NCBI GenBank assembly: GCA_047619485.1
Contig: JBLHKE010000513.1
Location: 1-5,805 of the forward strand
Length of the DNA stretch: 5,805 nucleotides
Source of the DNA: JBLHKE01 sp047619485
GTDB taxonomy: Bacteria; Verrucomicrobiota; Verrucomicrobiia; Verrucomicrobiales; DEV007
Direction of reading: 5' to 3'
The position numbers were made by a program, and so were the translations under genes. This document shows, in pieces, positions 1-5,210 of this stretch (positions are counted from its first letter, which is position 1; each line of letters opens with the position of its first letter). The notes under the pieces were generated by a model. The model was not told the DNA's origin, did no database searches, and saw only the letters and a list, made by a program, of their open reading frames with translations.

Positions 1-14
1 ACCGACCGGTCGGT
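1..14. promoter_or_regulatory. Perfect 14-bp palindrome, candidate TetR-family operator
   Basis: The bases ACCGACCGGTCGGT equal their own reverse complement, and the centre of the palindrome is about 55 bases before the ATG of the isochorismatase-like gene. Operators of TetR/AcrR regulators are often palindromes built on GACCGGTC, as in NemR-type boxes, so an autoregulated repressor gene just left of the window is plausible. The palindrome touches the window edge, so its full length and the regulator gene cannot be seen. The family assignment is inference from motif resemblance only. Confidence 0.55.
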
Positions 15-61
15 ATTAAACCACCTAAACTGGACGAACTAAGCTAACAAAAACCAAAACG

Positions 62-730
62 ATGAAAACCAAAACAAACACAATCAGCACACAAAACCTC
101 GCCCTCGTCATCACTGACCCACAGAACGATTTCCTCAGCCCCGAGGGCGTCAGCTGGGGAGTCGTCGGGGAAAGCGTCACCCGCAACCACACGGTTGAGA
201 ACATCGAAACGCTGTTCAAGAGCGCGAAGGAGAACAGCCTGCCTACCTTCGTCTCACCGCACTACTACTACCCGACCGATCACAGCTGGCAGTTCGAGGG
301 CACGCTCGAGAAGCTGATGCACGACATCAACATGTTCGATCGCAAGGGGCCACTAGAGATCGAGGGGTTCGAAGGCTCCGGCGCCGACTTCCTCGAGCGC
401 TACAAGCCCTACATCAACGACGGCGAGACGATCGTCACTAGCCCGCACAAGGTCTACGGCCCCGAGACCAACGACCTCGTCTTGCAACTGCGCAAACGCG
501 GCATCGATCGCGTCATCCTCGGAGGCATGTCGTCCAACCTGTGCGTGGAATCCCACCTGCGCGAACTGATCGAGCAGGGCTTCGAGGTGCACGTCGCCAG
601 CGACGCGACCGCTGGAGCGATCACGCCCGAACTCGGAGATGGCTACGCCAGCGCAGTGACCAACTTCGGATTCATCGCCAACGGCGTCCTCTCGGCCGAA
701 GACGCCGCCTCCGCCATCGCCGGGATCTGA
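62..730 (+). CDS. Isochorismatase-family cysteine hydrolase
   Basis: A 222-residue cytoplasmic hydrolase of the isochorismatase/nicotinamidase-like superfamily, a usual length for the family. The catalytic triad is visible: Asp19 in TDPQNDF, Lys130 in SPHKVYG and Cys161 in SSNLCVESH, the last preceded by the GGMSSN stretch that forms the cis-peptide/oxyanion region. Family members hydrolyse amides or vinyl ethers (nicotinamide, N-carbamoyl compounds, isochorismate); the substrate cannot be read from the sequence. The first 12 residues are a polar Lys/Thr-rich tail before the first beta strand. The ATG follows an A-rich leader without a Shine-Dalgarno motif. It is the first gene of a same-strand run ending with thioredoxin and sits just behind the palindrome at 1-14. 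The fold is certain; a role in stress or detoxification is inferred from the context. Confidence 0.93.
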   Translation: MKTKTNTISTQNLALVITDPQNDFLSPEGVSWGVVGESVTRNHTVENIETLFKSAKENSLPTFVSPHYYYPTDHSWQFEGTLEKLMHDINMFDRKGPLEIEGFEGSGADFLERYKPYINDGETIVTSPHKVYGPETNDLVLQLRKRGIDRVILGGMSSNLCVESHLRELIEQGFEVHVASDATAGAITPELGDGYASAVTNFGFIANGVLSAEDAASAIAGI

Positions 731-742
731 GAAGGCACCACC

Positions 743-937
743 ATTGCAAACAGCACACCTCTCCCACCTTTTACCGCCGAGAGCGCACGGAAGGAAGTCC
801 AGTCCACAGAAGATCCTCGGAATACAGACGCCCTCCAACGCGTCCCACTTGCCTACGCGGAAGACACGTGCTGGCGCAACCGCGACAGGTTTTTGGAAAG
901 CCGTAAGCAAATCAGCGAATCCCTCGAACAGAAATAG
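743..937 (+). pseudogene. N-terminal fragment of an NTF2-like (DUF1348) protein, no ATG and early TAG
   Basis: Starting at an ATT codon, this frame reads 64 residues to TAG at 935-937. The reading (ANSTPLPPFTAESARKEV, later LAYAEDTCWRNRDRFLESR) closely resembles, from memory of the family, the start of DUF1348 proteins of the NTF2/SnoaL-like fold, which are about 150 residues long and have the pattern PLPPFT...ALAYT.DS.WRNR..F..GR. An AAGG motif (732-735) lies 7 bases before the ATT, exactly where an ATG would be expected, and the TAG falls where the family usually has a conserved Trp after the Lys. I infer ATG to ATT and TGG to TAG changes plus loss of the C-terminal half, since downstream bases do not continue the family. 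An AUU-initiated short protein is the alternative. It starts 12 bases after the hydrolase gene, consistent with former membership of the operon. Confidence 0.65.
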
Positions 938-941
938 CAAC

Positions 942-1196
942 ATGAACACACTATCGATCAAACAGTATCAGGAACAGTATCCGCACCTCAGCGCAGTCCC
1001 ATCGATCACCCAATCGGGCAGCCTCGCTGCCGTCCTAGAGCGGGTCGAACAGAAGCGCGCGCGCAAGCGACGTCGCCGCGCTCGGCGACACATCATCACC
1101 CAACGTGCGACCTCCCTGATCCGAACCATGCAACAGCGGTTCGCACCCAGGTCAGTGAGCCGCAGCACCGCCGTTCGGCCGCCGCGAATCGCCTGA
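942..1196 (+). CDS. Small, very basic hypothetical protein
   Basis: An 84-residue reading frame whose family I do not recognise. The N-terminal 30 residues are polar and mixed (MNTLSIKQYQEQYPHLSAVP), followed by a probable amphipathic helix (about 28-40) running into a dense basic cluster, RARKRRRRARRH, at about 39-50, and an Arg/Ser/Pro-rich tail. No signal peptide, membrane segment or cysteine is present. The basic patch would suit nucleic-acid or ribosome contact, but that is only a compositional guess. The ATG at 942 was chosen because an A-rich leader precedes it, as for the hydrolase and thioredoxin genes; the frame is open further upstream, but that part overlaps the DUF1348 remnant in another phase. 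It begins 4 bases after the TAG of that remnant and may have arisen on or beside its lost 3' half. It could be a chance ORF. Confidence 0.45.
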   Translation: MNTLSIKQYQEQYPHLSAVPSITQSGSLAAVLERVEQKRARKRRRRARRHIITQRATSLIRTMQQRFAPRSVSRSTAVRPPRIA

Positions 1197-1232
1197 TCAC
1201 CACTCAGACTCTAACAAGAAACAAATAGAACT

Positions 1233-1553
1233 ATGAAAACCACATCACTAAACGAAAGCAACTTCGAGGCCACCATCAGCGCATCGGACAAACCAGTCTT
1301 GGTCGATTTTTACGCGGACTGGTGCGGCCCCTGCCAGATGCTCAGCCCCATCATCGATGAGATCGCAGAAGAACAGGCCGATCAAGTGGTCGTCGCGAAA
1401 CTCAATATCGATGGTGCACAGGCCACCGCCGCACGATTCGGCATCACCAGTATCCCCGCGCTGATCGTCTTCAAGGACGGCGAGCCTGTCGCCAGGGCGA
1501 ACGGTATGCAGTCGAAAGACGCCATCAGAAAGCTGATCGCCAGCGCGGCCTGA
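1233..1553 (+). CDS. trxA: Thioredoxin
   Basis: A 106-residue single-domain cytoplasmic thioredoxin, the standard length. It shows the redox motif WCGPC at 30-34, the buried Asp25 in VDFYADW, Lys56 in the VAKLNID strand, the cis-proline Pro75 in TSIPALIVF, and the closing KDGEPV hairpin followed by a glycine-containing GMQSKDAI helix start. It reduces disulfides in client proteins and is itself reduced by thioredoxin reductase, which is not in this window. There is no signal peptide. The ATG follows an A-rich leader with no clear Shine-Dalgarno motif. It is the last gene of the run that starts with the isochorismatase-like hydrolase and is followed directly by a strong hairpin, so it is probably co-transcribed with that gene. 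This may therefore be an accessory, stress-linked thioredoxin rather than the housekeeping copy; the sequence alone cannot decide. Confidence 0.96.
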   Translation: MKTTSLNESNFEATISASDKPVLVDFYADWCGPCQMLSPIIDEIAEEQADQVVVAKLNIDGAQATAARFGITSIPALIVFKDGEPVARANGMQSKDAIRKLIASAA

Positions 1554-1566
1554 TCCCATCAAAACC

Positions 1567-1597
1567 AGCCCGCCCGGAAAATTCACCCGGGCGGGTT
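1567..1597 (+). terminator. GC-rich hairpin after trxA, probable terminator
   Basis: A perfect 9-bp stem (CCCGCCCGG at 1569-1577 with CCGGGCGGG at 1587-1595) is extended by one G-T and one A-T pair, and closes a 9-base A/T-rich loop 13 bases after the trxA stop codon. Only two T residues follow, so it is not a classical U-tract terminator; it may act with Rho or as an mRNA 3'-end stabiliser. Confidence 0.65.
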
Positions 1598-1873
1598 CAG
1601 GGCGGGTCAGGAAGAAAGCCCTTAGGAAGCACAGCTCCCACCAACATTCTGGACAGCATTGCACAACCAATAGTCCGTCCAGTGAGTCGCTCGGATCTGC
1701 CATCCTCGTGAGGGGATCGCAAATCCACGCCCCTGACCAGCAGCCCTCTGTGAAAAAAAGATCACAAAAACTGCAAATCTGAGCGGCGCTTTGCGATTCC
1801 TCCTACAAGACCGGGCCACACGGCTCAAGCAATCGGTCACCACATCAAACAAACAATCGGGGAGAACCAGAAA
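1598..1873. other. Non-coding stretch upstream of the Hcp-like genes
   Basis: Together with the hairpin at 1567-1597 this forms the 320-base gap between trxA and the first Hcp-like gene. I see no convincing gene; a - strand open frame of 76 codons (1622-1852) lacks any recognisable domain. The stretch presumably holds the promoter of the Hcp-like pair, but no confident -35/-10 pair could be placed. It contains the TGTGA/TCACA inverted repeat at 1749-1766 and, at its end, a good Shine-Dalgarno motif (GGGGAGA at 1859-1865, 8 bases before the ATG at 1874). Confidence 0.6.
1749..1766. promoter_or_regulatory. TGTGA-N8-TCACA inverted repeat, possible regulator site
   Basis: TGTGA (1749-1753) and TCACA (1762-1766) form exact 5-bp inverted arms separated by 8 A-rich bases, about 108 bases before the first Hcp-like gene. 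The arms match the CRP half-site, but CRP sites normally have a 6-base spacer, so this may be a variant site of a CRP/FNR-type protein or chance. The weight given is low. Confidence 0.25.
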
Positions 1874-2449
1874 ATGAAGATCAATTCAATCAGCAATCAC
1901 ATCCGCAAAATAATCGCCCTTGCCGTCGGCATCGGCCTCACCTTCGCCCTGCCGCTCACCGCAGACGCGGCCAGCTATCTCAAATTCGACGGCATCGACG
2001 GCGAGGCGCAAGACGAGCGTCACGAGAAGTGGATCGACGTCTTGTCGGTCGACTGGGCAATCGAAAAATCCAGCGCCGAAGGGGCTACTGGCGCCACCCG
2101 CCGCGTCGTCGTCAAAGACATCGTCGTCACCCACGAACTCGACAAAGCCTCCCCCAAACTCCAGGAGGCGTGCCTGACCGGCGCTATCATCCCAGGCGTC
2201 GAACTCGAACTGACCCGCCTCTTCGACAACCAGAGCAACCCGACCTACCTCAAATACGAACTCACCAACGTCCGCGTCACCAGCATCCGTATGCAGGCGG
2301 ATGCAAGCGGCGGAGACAGCACACCAAAAATGCTCATCACGCTCAACTTCGAGGAGATCAAGGTCACCTACACCCAGCTCGACACCGATGGGAACGAGGT
2401 AGCCACCAGTTCGACCTACCTCAAGATCGGCGACATCAGCGGCGAATAG
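1874..2449 (+). CDS. Sec-exported Hcp-like (type VI tube fold) protein
   Basis: A 191-residue protein made of a signal peptide and one Hcp-family domain. Residues 1-32 have a basic start (HIRK), a hydrophobic core (IIALAVGIGLTFALPL) and an Ala-x-Ala site (TADA before AS). The mature part follows the Hcp pattern: SYLKFDGIDGEAQDERHEKWIDVLSVDW near 34-61, ATRR at about 74-77, the strand KDIVVTHELDKASPKL at 81-96, ELELTR at 110-115, YLKYELTNVRVTSI at 125-138, and the closing NFEEIKVTYTQLD at 158-170. True Hcp forms hexameric rings in the type VI secretion tube and has no signal peptide; here export to the periplasm or outside is expected, so the protein may form rings or another assembly there. 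That role is inference. A good Shine-Dalgarno motif (GGGGAGA) fixes the start. It lies 40 bases before a paralogue and is probably co-transcribed with it. Confidence 0.88.
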   Translation: MKINSISNHIRKIIALAVGIGLTFALPLTADAASYLKFDGIDGEAQDERHEKWIDVLSVDWAIEKSSAEGATGATRRVVVKDIVVTHELDKASPKLQEACLTGAIIPGVELELTRLFDNQSNPTYLKYELTNVRVTSIRMQADASGGDSTPKMLITLNFEEIKVTYTQLDTDGNEVATSSTYLKIGDISGE

Positions 2450-2489
2450 ACGAGCCAGAACAAACCCAGACTCTAACCAGGGCATCGAC

Positions 2490-3500
2490 ATGAAAACGAA
2501 CCACACCACCAGCCTCGTCGCAGCAATCCTGCTCGTTGCTGCGGCAACCAACCCCTCGGCAAATGCCGCTGGCCTGCTCGAGATCAAGACCGGCGAAGGC
2601 GCGGACGAGCGCATCGAGGGGGAGTCGACTGCCCCCGACCACGGCGGCTGGATCGATGTCCTCTCGGTGGGACTCGCCGCCGAAGAAGGCATCAACACCA
2701 GCGCCACCCGACGCGGCGTCCCACAGGTCAAGCCGGTGATCGTCACGAAGAGGATCGACAAGTCCAGTCCCCTGCTGGCGAAATCGGCCATCACCGGACA
2801 GACATTCCCCCAGGTCACCATCAAGCTACCGCTCGACGGTGCCCACCCGGGCTTTATCGTCACCCTCTACGACGTGGTGGTCGACAGCTATAACACTAGC
2901 CTTTTCATCAGCACCGCGTCGGACGAGAAGCCCACCGAGGAGGTCACCTTCGGTTATACCAAGATCGAGTGGACCTACAGCCAGGGTGCCGACGGCTTGC
3001 CCGTGGCGCGCAGCAGCTTCGACCGGCTGTTCGGCACCAACGATCCCGAGCGCGACGACGACGGTGACAACCTCGCCAACGCGCTCGATGACGACGACGA
3101 CAACGACGGCATCGACGATGGCTATGAGTTGCGCAACGGCCTGCACCCGCTGGTAGCGGACGCAGAGTTCGACGACGACGACGACGGCAAGACCAACCGC
3201 GAGGAGTGGCTCGCCGGCACCCGTTCCAACATCGCCGGATCCGTGTTCGGCATCCACAGCATCGCCTTCGACCGTGAGGGTCAGGTCACGATCAAAGTCC
3301 CGACAATCGGTGGCCGCCGCTATCAGCTAATCGGCAGCTTCGACCTTGGGGGAGACAACTGGATGCCGCTCGACCAGTTCGAGACCGCAGCCGGCAGCGA
3401 GCCGGGCATGATGGAACTGCTGCTACCACCCGCCGCCGCCGCCCAGGCCGATCGCCTATTCTTCAAAGCTGAAGTCTCCCTGCCGGGCGAGGAGCGCTAG
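2490..3500 (+). CDS. Exported Hcp-like protein with TSP3-like Asp repeats and C-terminal beta domain
   Basis: A 336-residue paralogue of the preceding gene with added C-terminal modules. Residues 1-26 are a signal peptide (core SLVAAILLVAAAT, cleavage after SANA). Residues 27-176 carry the Hcp-like domain; shared landmarks are GGWIDVLSV (52-60), ATRR (72-75), VIVTKRIDKSSPLL (83-96) and FGYTKIEWTYSQ (154-165). Residues 187-245 are rich in Asp/Asn (DDDGDNLANALDDDDDNDG and DDDDDGKTNREEW), the look of calcium-binding thrombospondin type-3 or dockerin-like loops. Residues 250-330 (GRRYQLIGSFDLGGDNWMPL onward) resemble the short beta domain found at the end of many exported verrucomicrobial proteins. 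No C-terminal membrane anchor or PEP-CTERM motif is visible. A weak AGGG (2479-2482) precedes the ATG. Calcium-stabilised attachment of the Hcp-like part to a matrix or partner is my inference. Confidence 0.85.
   Translation: MKTNHTTSLVAAILLVAAATNPSANAAGLLEIKTGEGADERIEGESTAPDHGGWIDVLSVGLAAEEGINTSATRRGVPQVKPVIVTKRIDKSSPLLAKSAITGQTFPQVTIKLPLDGAHPGFIVTLYDVVVDSYNTSLFISTASDEKPTEEVTFGYTKIEWTYSQGADGLPVARSSFDRLFGTNDPERDDDGDNLANALDDDDDNDGIDDGYELRNGLHPLVADAEFDDDDDGKTNREEWLAGTRSNIAGSVFGIHSIAFDREGQVTIKVPTIGGRRYQLIGSFDLGGDNWMPLDQFETAAGSEPGMMELLLPPAAAAQADRLFFKAEVSLPGEER
3045..3192 (+). repeat. GAC-rich low-complexity tract encoding the Asp repeats
   Basis: Two clusters of GAC/GAT codons inside the second Hcp-like gene encode the Asp-rich TSP3-like segment. 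The codon-level repetition (runs of GACGACGAC near 3053, 3091 and 3171) makes the region prone to slippage, so repeat number may vary between strains. Confidence 0.6.
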
Positions 3501-3535
3501 ATCATCCGACCAACAAGATCCCCCAAAAACAGCAG

Positions 3536-3572
3536 ACGCCCCGTTGCGAGGTCAGGCAGCGGGGCGTTTCTG
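3536..3572 (+). terminator. Intrinsic terminator after the Hcp-like pair
   Basis: A 12-bp stem (ACGCCCCGTTGC at 3536-3547 with GCAGCGGGGCGT at 3556-3567, one T-G wobble) with an 8-base loop is followed by TTTCTGT. It begins 35 bases after the stop of the second Hcp-like gene and separates it from the convergent gene on the other strand. Confidence 0.9.
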
Positions 3573-3659
3573 TATTCCGGTGATGGCCCACCTATCGCCA
3601 ACTTTAACTCCCCAAAGCCCAAGCCTCAAACACACCAAGCCCTTCACACGCATACCTCC

Positions 3660-4301
3660 CTACTCCTCCACTTCCTTCCCATCCTCATCGACGTGCACAT
3701 CATCCTTGTAAATCTTCGTAGCAGTCAGCTTGCCCACCTCGTCCCAGTATTCAGTTTTCCCGTGGCGTTTGCCTTCCTTGTAAAATTTCTTTGCCCCCAT
3801 CTGCCCGTTGTCATACCACTCGCGCACCAGCCCGTGTAGTTTGCCGTTTTTGAACTGGTAGTTCTTGCTCTTGTTGCCGCTCTTGCGATGCTTGTCGGTC
3901 GCTGTGCCGGTGAACGCTTTGCCATCGAGGCTGAAGCTACCGTCATTCTCGTATTCCAAATCCCGATACGACACGGTCTTCTCGAGCGCGTACTTTTTAT
4001 CGGCGCCCTTCACCGCCGCCGCCAAAGTCTCCACGCTCACCTTGTCAGGGTCGAATTTAACGAACGCTAGGTTGCGCTTCGCATCCACCGAATCCACCTC
4101 GACGCCGTCCAGCGCCGCCAGCGCGTCCTCGACCGCATCCGAGCAATTGTGACAACTCATCCCCGAAACATGCAACTCGTTCGTCTCCAAACCCTTCTCC
4201 GACTTTGCATTCGTCGCTGCATCTGGCTGCTTGTCAGCGGCGATCGAAAGCCCAACACCGCCTAGGACGCAAAAAACCAGAGTAAATAGAGTCGTTTTCA
4301 T
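3660..4301 (-). CDS. Exported HMA-domain protein with MORN-type repeats
   Basis: A 213-residue protein with three parts. Residues 1-22 are a Sec signal peptide (LFTLVFCVLGGVGLSIAA); Cys11 lies in the hydrophobic core without a good lipobox, so a lipoprotein is unlikely. Residues 41-108 are a heavy-metal-associated domain with the metal-binding loop GMSCHNCSDAVEDAL (Cys50 and Cys53), as in copper chaperones and the N-termini of P-type ATPases. Residues 120-200 hold MORN_2/YwqK-like repeats (YQFKNGKLHGLVREWYDNGQ, KKFYKEGKRHGKTEYWDEVG), followed by an acidic tail. Binding of a soft metal such as Cu(I) in the periplasm is known for the HMA motif and inferred here; the partner is unknown. It has no recognisable Shine-Dalgarno motif. 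It is divergent from the zinc-ribbon membrane protein gene across 93 bases that contain an inverted repeat, and converges on the Hcp-like pair. Confidence 0.87.
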   Translation of the reverse strand: MKTTLFTLVFCVLGGVGLSIAADKQPDAATNAKSEKGLETNELHVSGMSCHNCSDAVEDALAALDGVEVDSVDAKRNLAFVKFDPDKVSVETLAAAVKGADKKYALEKTVSYRDLEYENDGSFSLDGKAFTGTATDKHRKSGNKSKNYQFKNGKLHGLVREWYDNGQMGAKKFYKEGKRHGKTEYWDEVGKLTATKIYKDDVHVDEDGKEVEE

Positions 4302-4348
4302 GGCTGAAATCTACACGGATCACCCGCAAGCACCACCCCAGATCCGCT

Positions 4349-4364
4349 GACAAATTCATTTGTC
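4349..4364. promoter_or_regulatory. 16-bp inverted repeat in the divergent gap, candidate operator
   Basis: GACAAAT (4349-4355) and ATTTGTC (4358-4364) are exact inverted arms around a 2-base centre. The site is 47 bases before the HMA-MORN gene and 30 bases before the zinc-ribbon gene, a position suited to control of both by one dimeric regulator. I cannot assign it to a regulator family. Confidence 0.4.
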
Positions 4365-4394
4365 CCACGGATTCCAACTGATAGCTTCTGAGAG

Positions 4395-5135
4395 ATGTCC
4401 GAACTAACCTGCACCTGCCCACATTGTTCCCAAGACTTGAGTATTGGATCCGAATACGCCGGCCAGGCGGTGGGGTGCCCGTCGTGCAGCGGCGAATTCA
4501 CGGTGCCCGATGCTCCAGCAGCCAGCCAGGCGCCAGTCCTCGCCGCGCCACCGCAGTTGAATATCCCGGCATCCCCCGTATTGCAGCGCCCCCCTGCCCA
4601 ACCGCAGACCCAGACCCGGCCGCCACAATACCAGCAACCACCGCCGCACAACCCCTACCAAGCACCGCAGTCAAACCCGGCCGGCCCACAGTACGGACAC
4701 CCCGGTATCGGCGGCCCCAGCCCACGCGCCATCCAGCTATTCGCGCAAACAAAACCCTGGGTCACCCTATTCGCCGTCCTCGGCTCGATCGCGCCACTGC
4801 TGCTGCTACTCTTCGGTGCCTTCGTCGCGTTCGTCGGCTCGGCGGCCGGTGAAGTCGCTGGAGCGATGTCCACCGGCCTCGTCTTCATTGCTATCGGCGG
4901 GATCTACTTCCTCCCGGCATGGCGGCTCTGGCAATATTCGGGCGCCATCGGCAAACTCAGATTCAGCCCGACCCTCCAGGCGCTCGATGACGCGATCGAT
5001 CGCCAGCGCTGCTTCTGGAAAACCGTCGGCATCATCACCGTCTGCGCGATCGCCCTCTACCTCTGCCTTGGCGCGATACTAGCACTCACCGTCAGCACCG
5101 TCGCCAGCGACCCAGAATTGTTTCTCACCCCATAG
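4395..5135 (+). CDS. Zinc-ribbon, Pro/Gln-rich, three-helix membrane protein
   Basis: A 246-residue protein of unknown function. Residues 6-31 form a small zinc ribbon: Cys8-x2-Cys11 and Cys28-x2-Cys31, with Cys6 as a spare ligand, in the arrangement CPHC...GCPSC common at the start of planctomycete and verrucomicrobial proteins. Residues 38-110 are a low-complexity Pro/Gln/Ala linker. Three hydrophobic segments follow at about 122-148, 158-178 and 209-235; between the last two is a polar loop (RLWQYSGAIGKLRFSPTLQALDDAIDRQRCFWK) that recalls DUF5362-type membrane proteins. The zinc ribbon is expected in the cytoplasm, because no signal peptide precedes it. An in-frame TGA at 4389-4391 makes the ATG at 4395 the first possible ATG start. 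No clear Shine-Dalgarno motif is present. The ribbon and the helices are clear; the DUF5362 link is from memory and uncertain. Confidence 0.85.
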   Translation: MSELTCTCPHCSQDLSIGSEYAGQAVGCPSCSGEFTVPDAPAASQAPVLAAPPQLNIPASPVLQRPPAQPQTQTRPPQYQQPPPHNPYQAPQSNPAGPQYGHPGIGGPSPRAIQLFAQTKPWVTLFAVLGSIAPLLLLLFGAFVAFVGSAAGEVAGAMSTGLVFIAIGGIYFLPAWRLWQYSGAIGKLRFSPTLQALDDAIDRQRCFWKTVGIITVCAIALYLCLGAILALTVSTVASDPELFLTP

Positions 5136-5175
5136 GGCGTGTCAGGAACTAACTTGATCCTTTCCTGACAAGCCC
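5135..5175. terminator. Long hairpin between the membrane protein gene and the Gfo/Idh/MocA gene
   Basis: GGGCGTGTCAGGAA (5135-5148) pairs with TTCCTGACAAGCCC (5162-5175) over 14 positions with a single mismatch, around a 13-base loop. The stem starts inside the TAG stop codon. There is no T run after either arm in the + direction, so it may be a Rho-assisted terminator, an mRNA-stabilising structure or a REP-like palindromic unit. Confidence 0.6.
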
Positions 5176-5210
5176 ATCGCGCAACCAACATCCACCCGCC
5201 ACCCCCACTC

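Noticed and set aside
744..941. Upstream extension of the small basic protein's frame to an alternative TTG start at 744
   Set aside because: The extended part reads as low-complexity Ser/Arg/Pro sequence, whereas a different phase of the same bases gives the DUF1348-like reading.
353..961. 202-codon open frame on the - strand
   Set aside because: It lies mostly antisense to the clear isochorismatase-like gene, shows no domain, and its composition is that expected from the codon bias of the opposite strand.
1622..1852. 76-codon open frame on the - strand in the gap before the Hcp-like genes
   Set aside because: No domain, no clear ribosome site and no partner gene; it is treated as chance.
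1886..2863. 325-codon open frame on the - strand
   Set aside because: It is antisense to both Hcp-like genes and arises from their GC-rich third positions; no recognisable domain or ribosome site.
3053..3190. CRISPR-like or satellite repeat from the GAC runs
   Set aside because: The runs are in-frame Asp codons of a coherent protein segment without spacer structure.
1874..3500. Part of a type VI secretion locus
   Set aside because: Both Hcp-like proteins have signal peptides and no sheath, spike, baseplate or ClpV gene is within the window.
5135..5175. Insertion-sequence ends
   Set aside because: The two arms are only 13 bases apart and no transposase or target duplication is present, so a hairpin or REP-like unit is a simpler reading.
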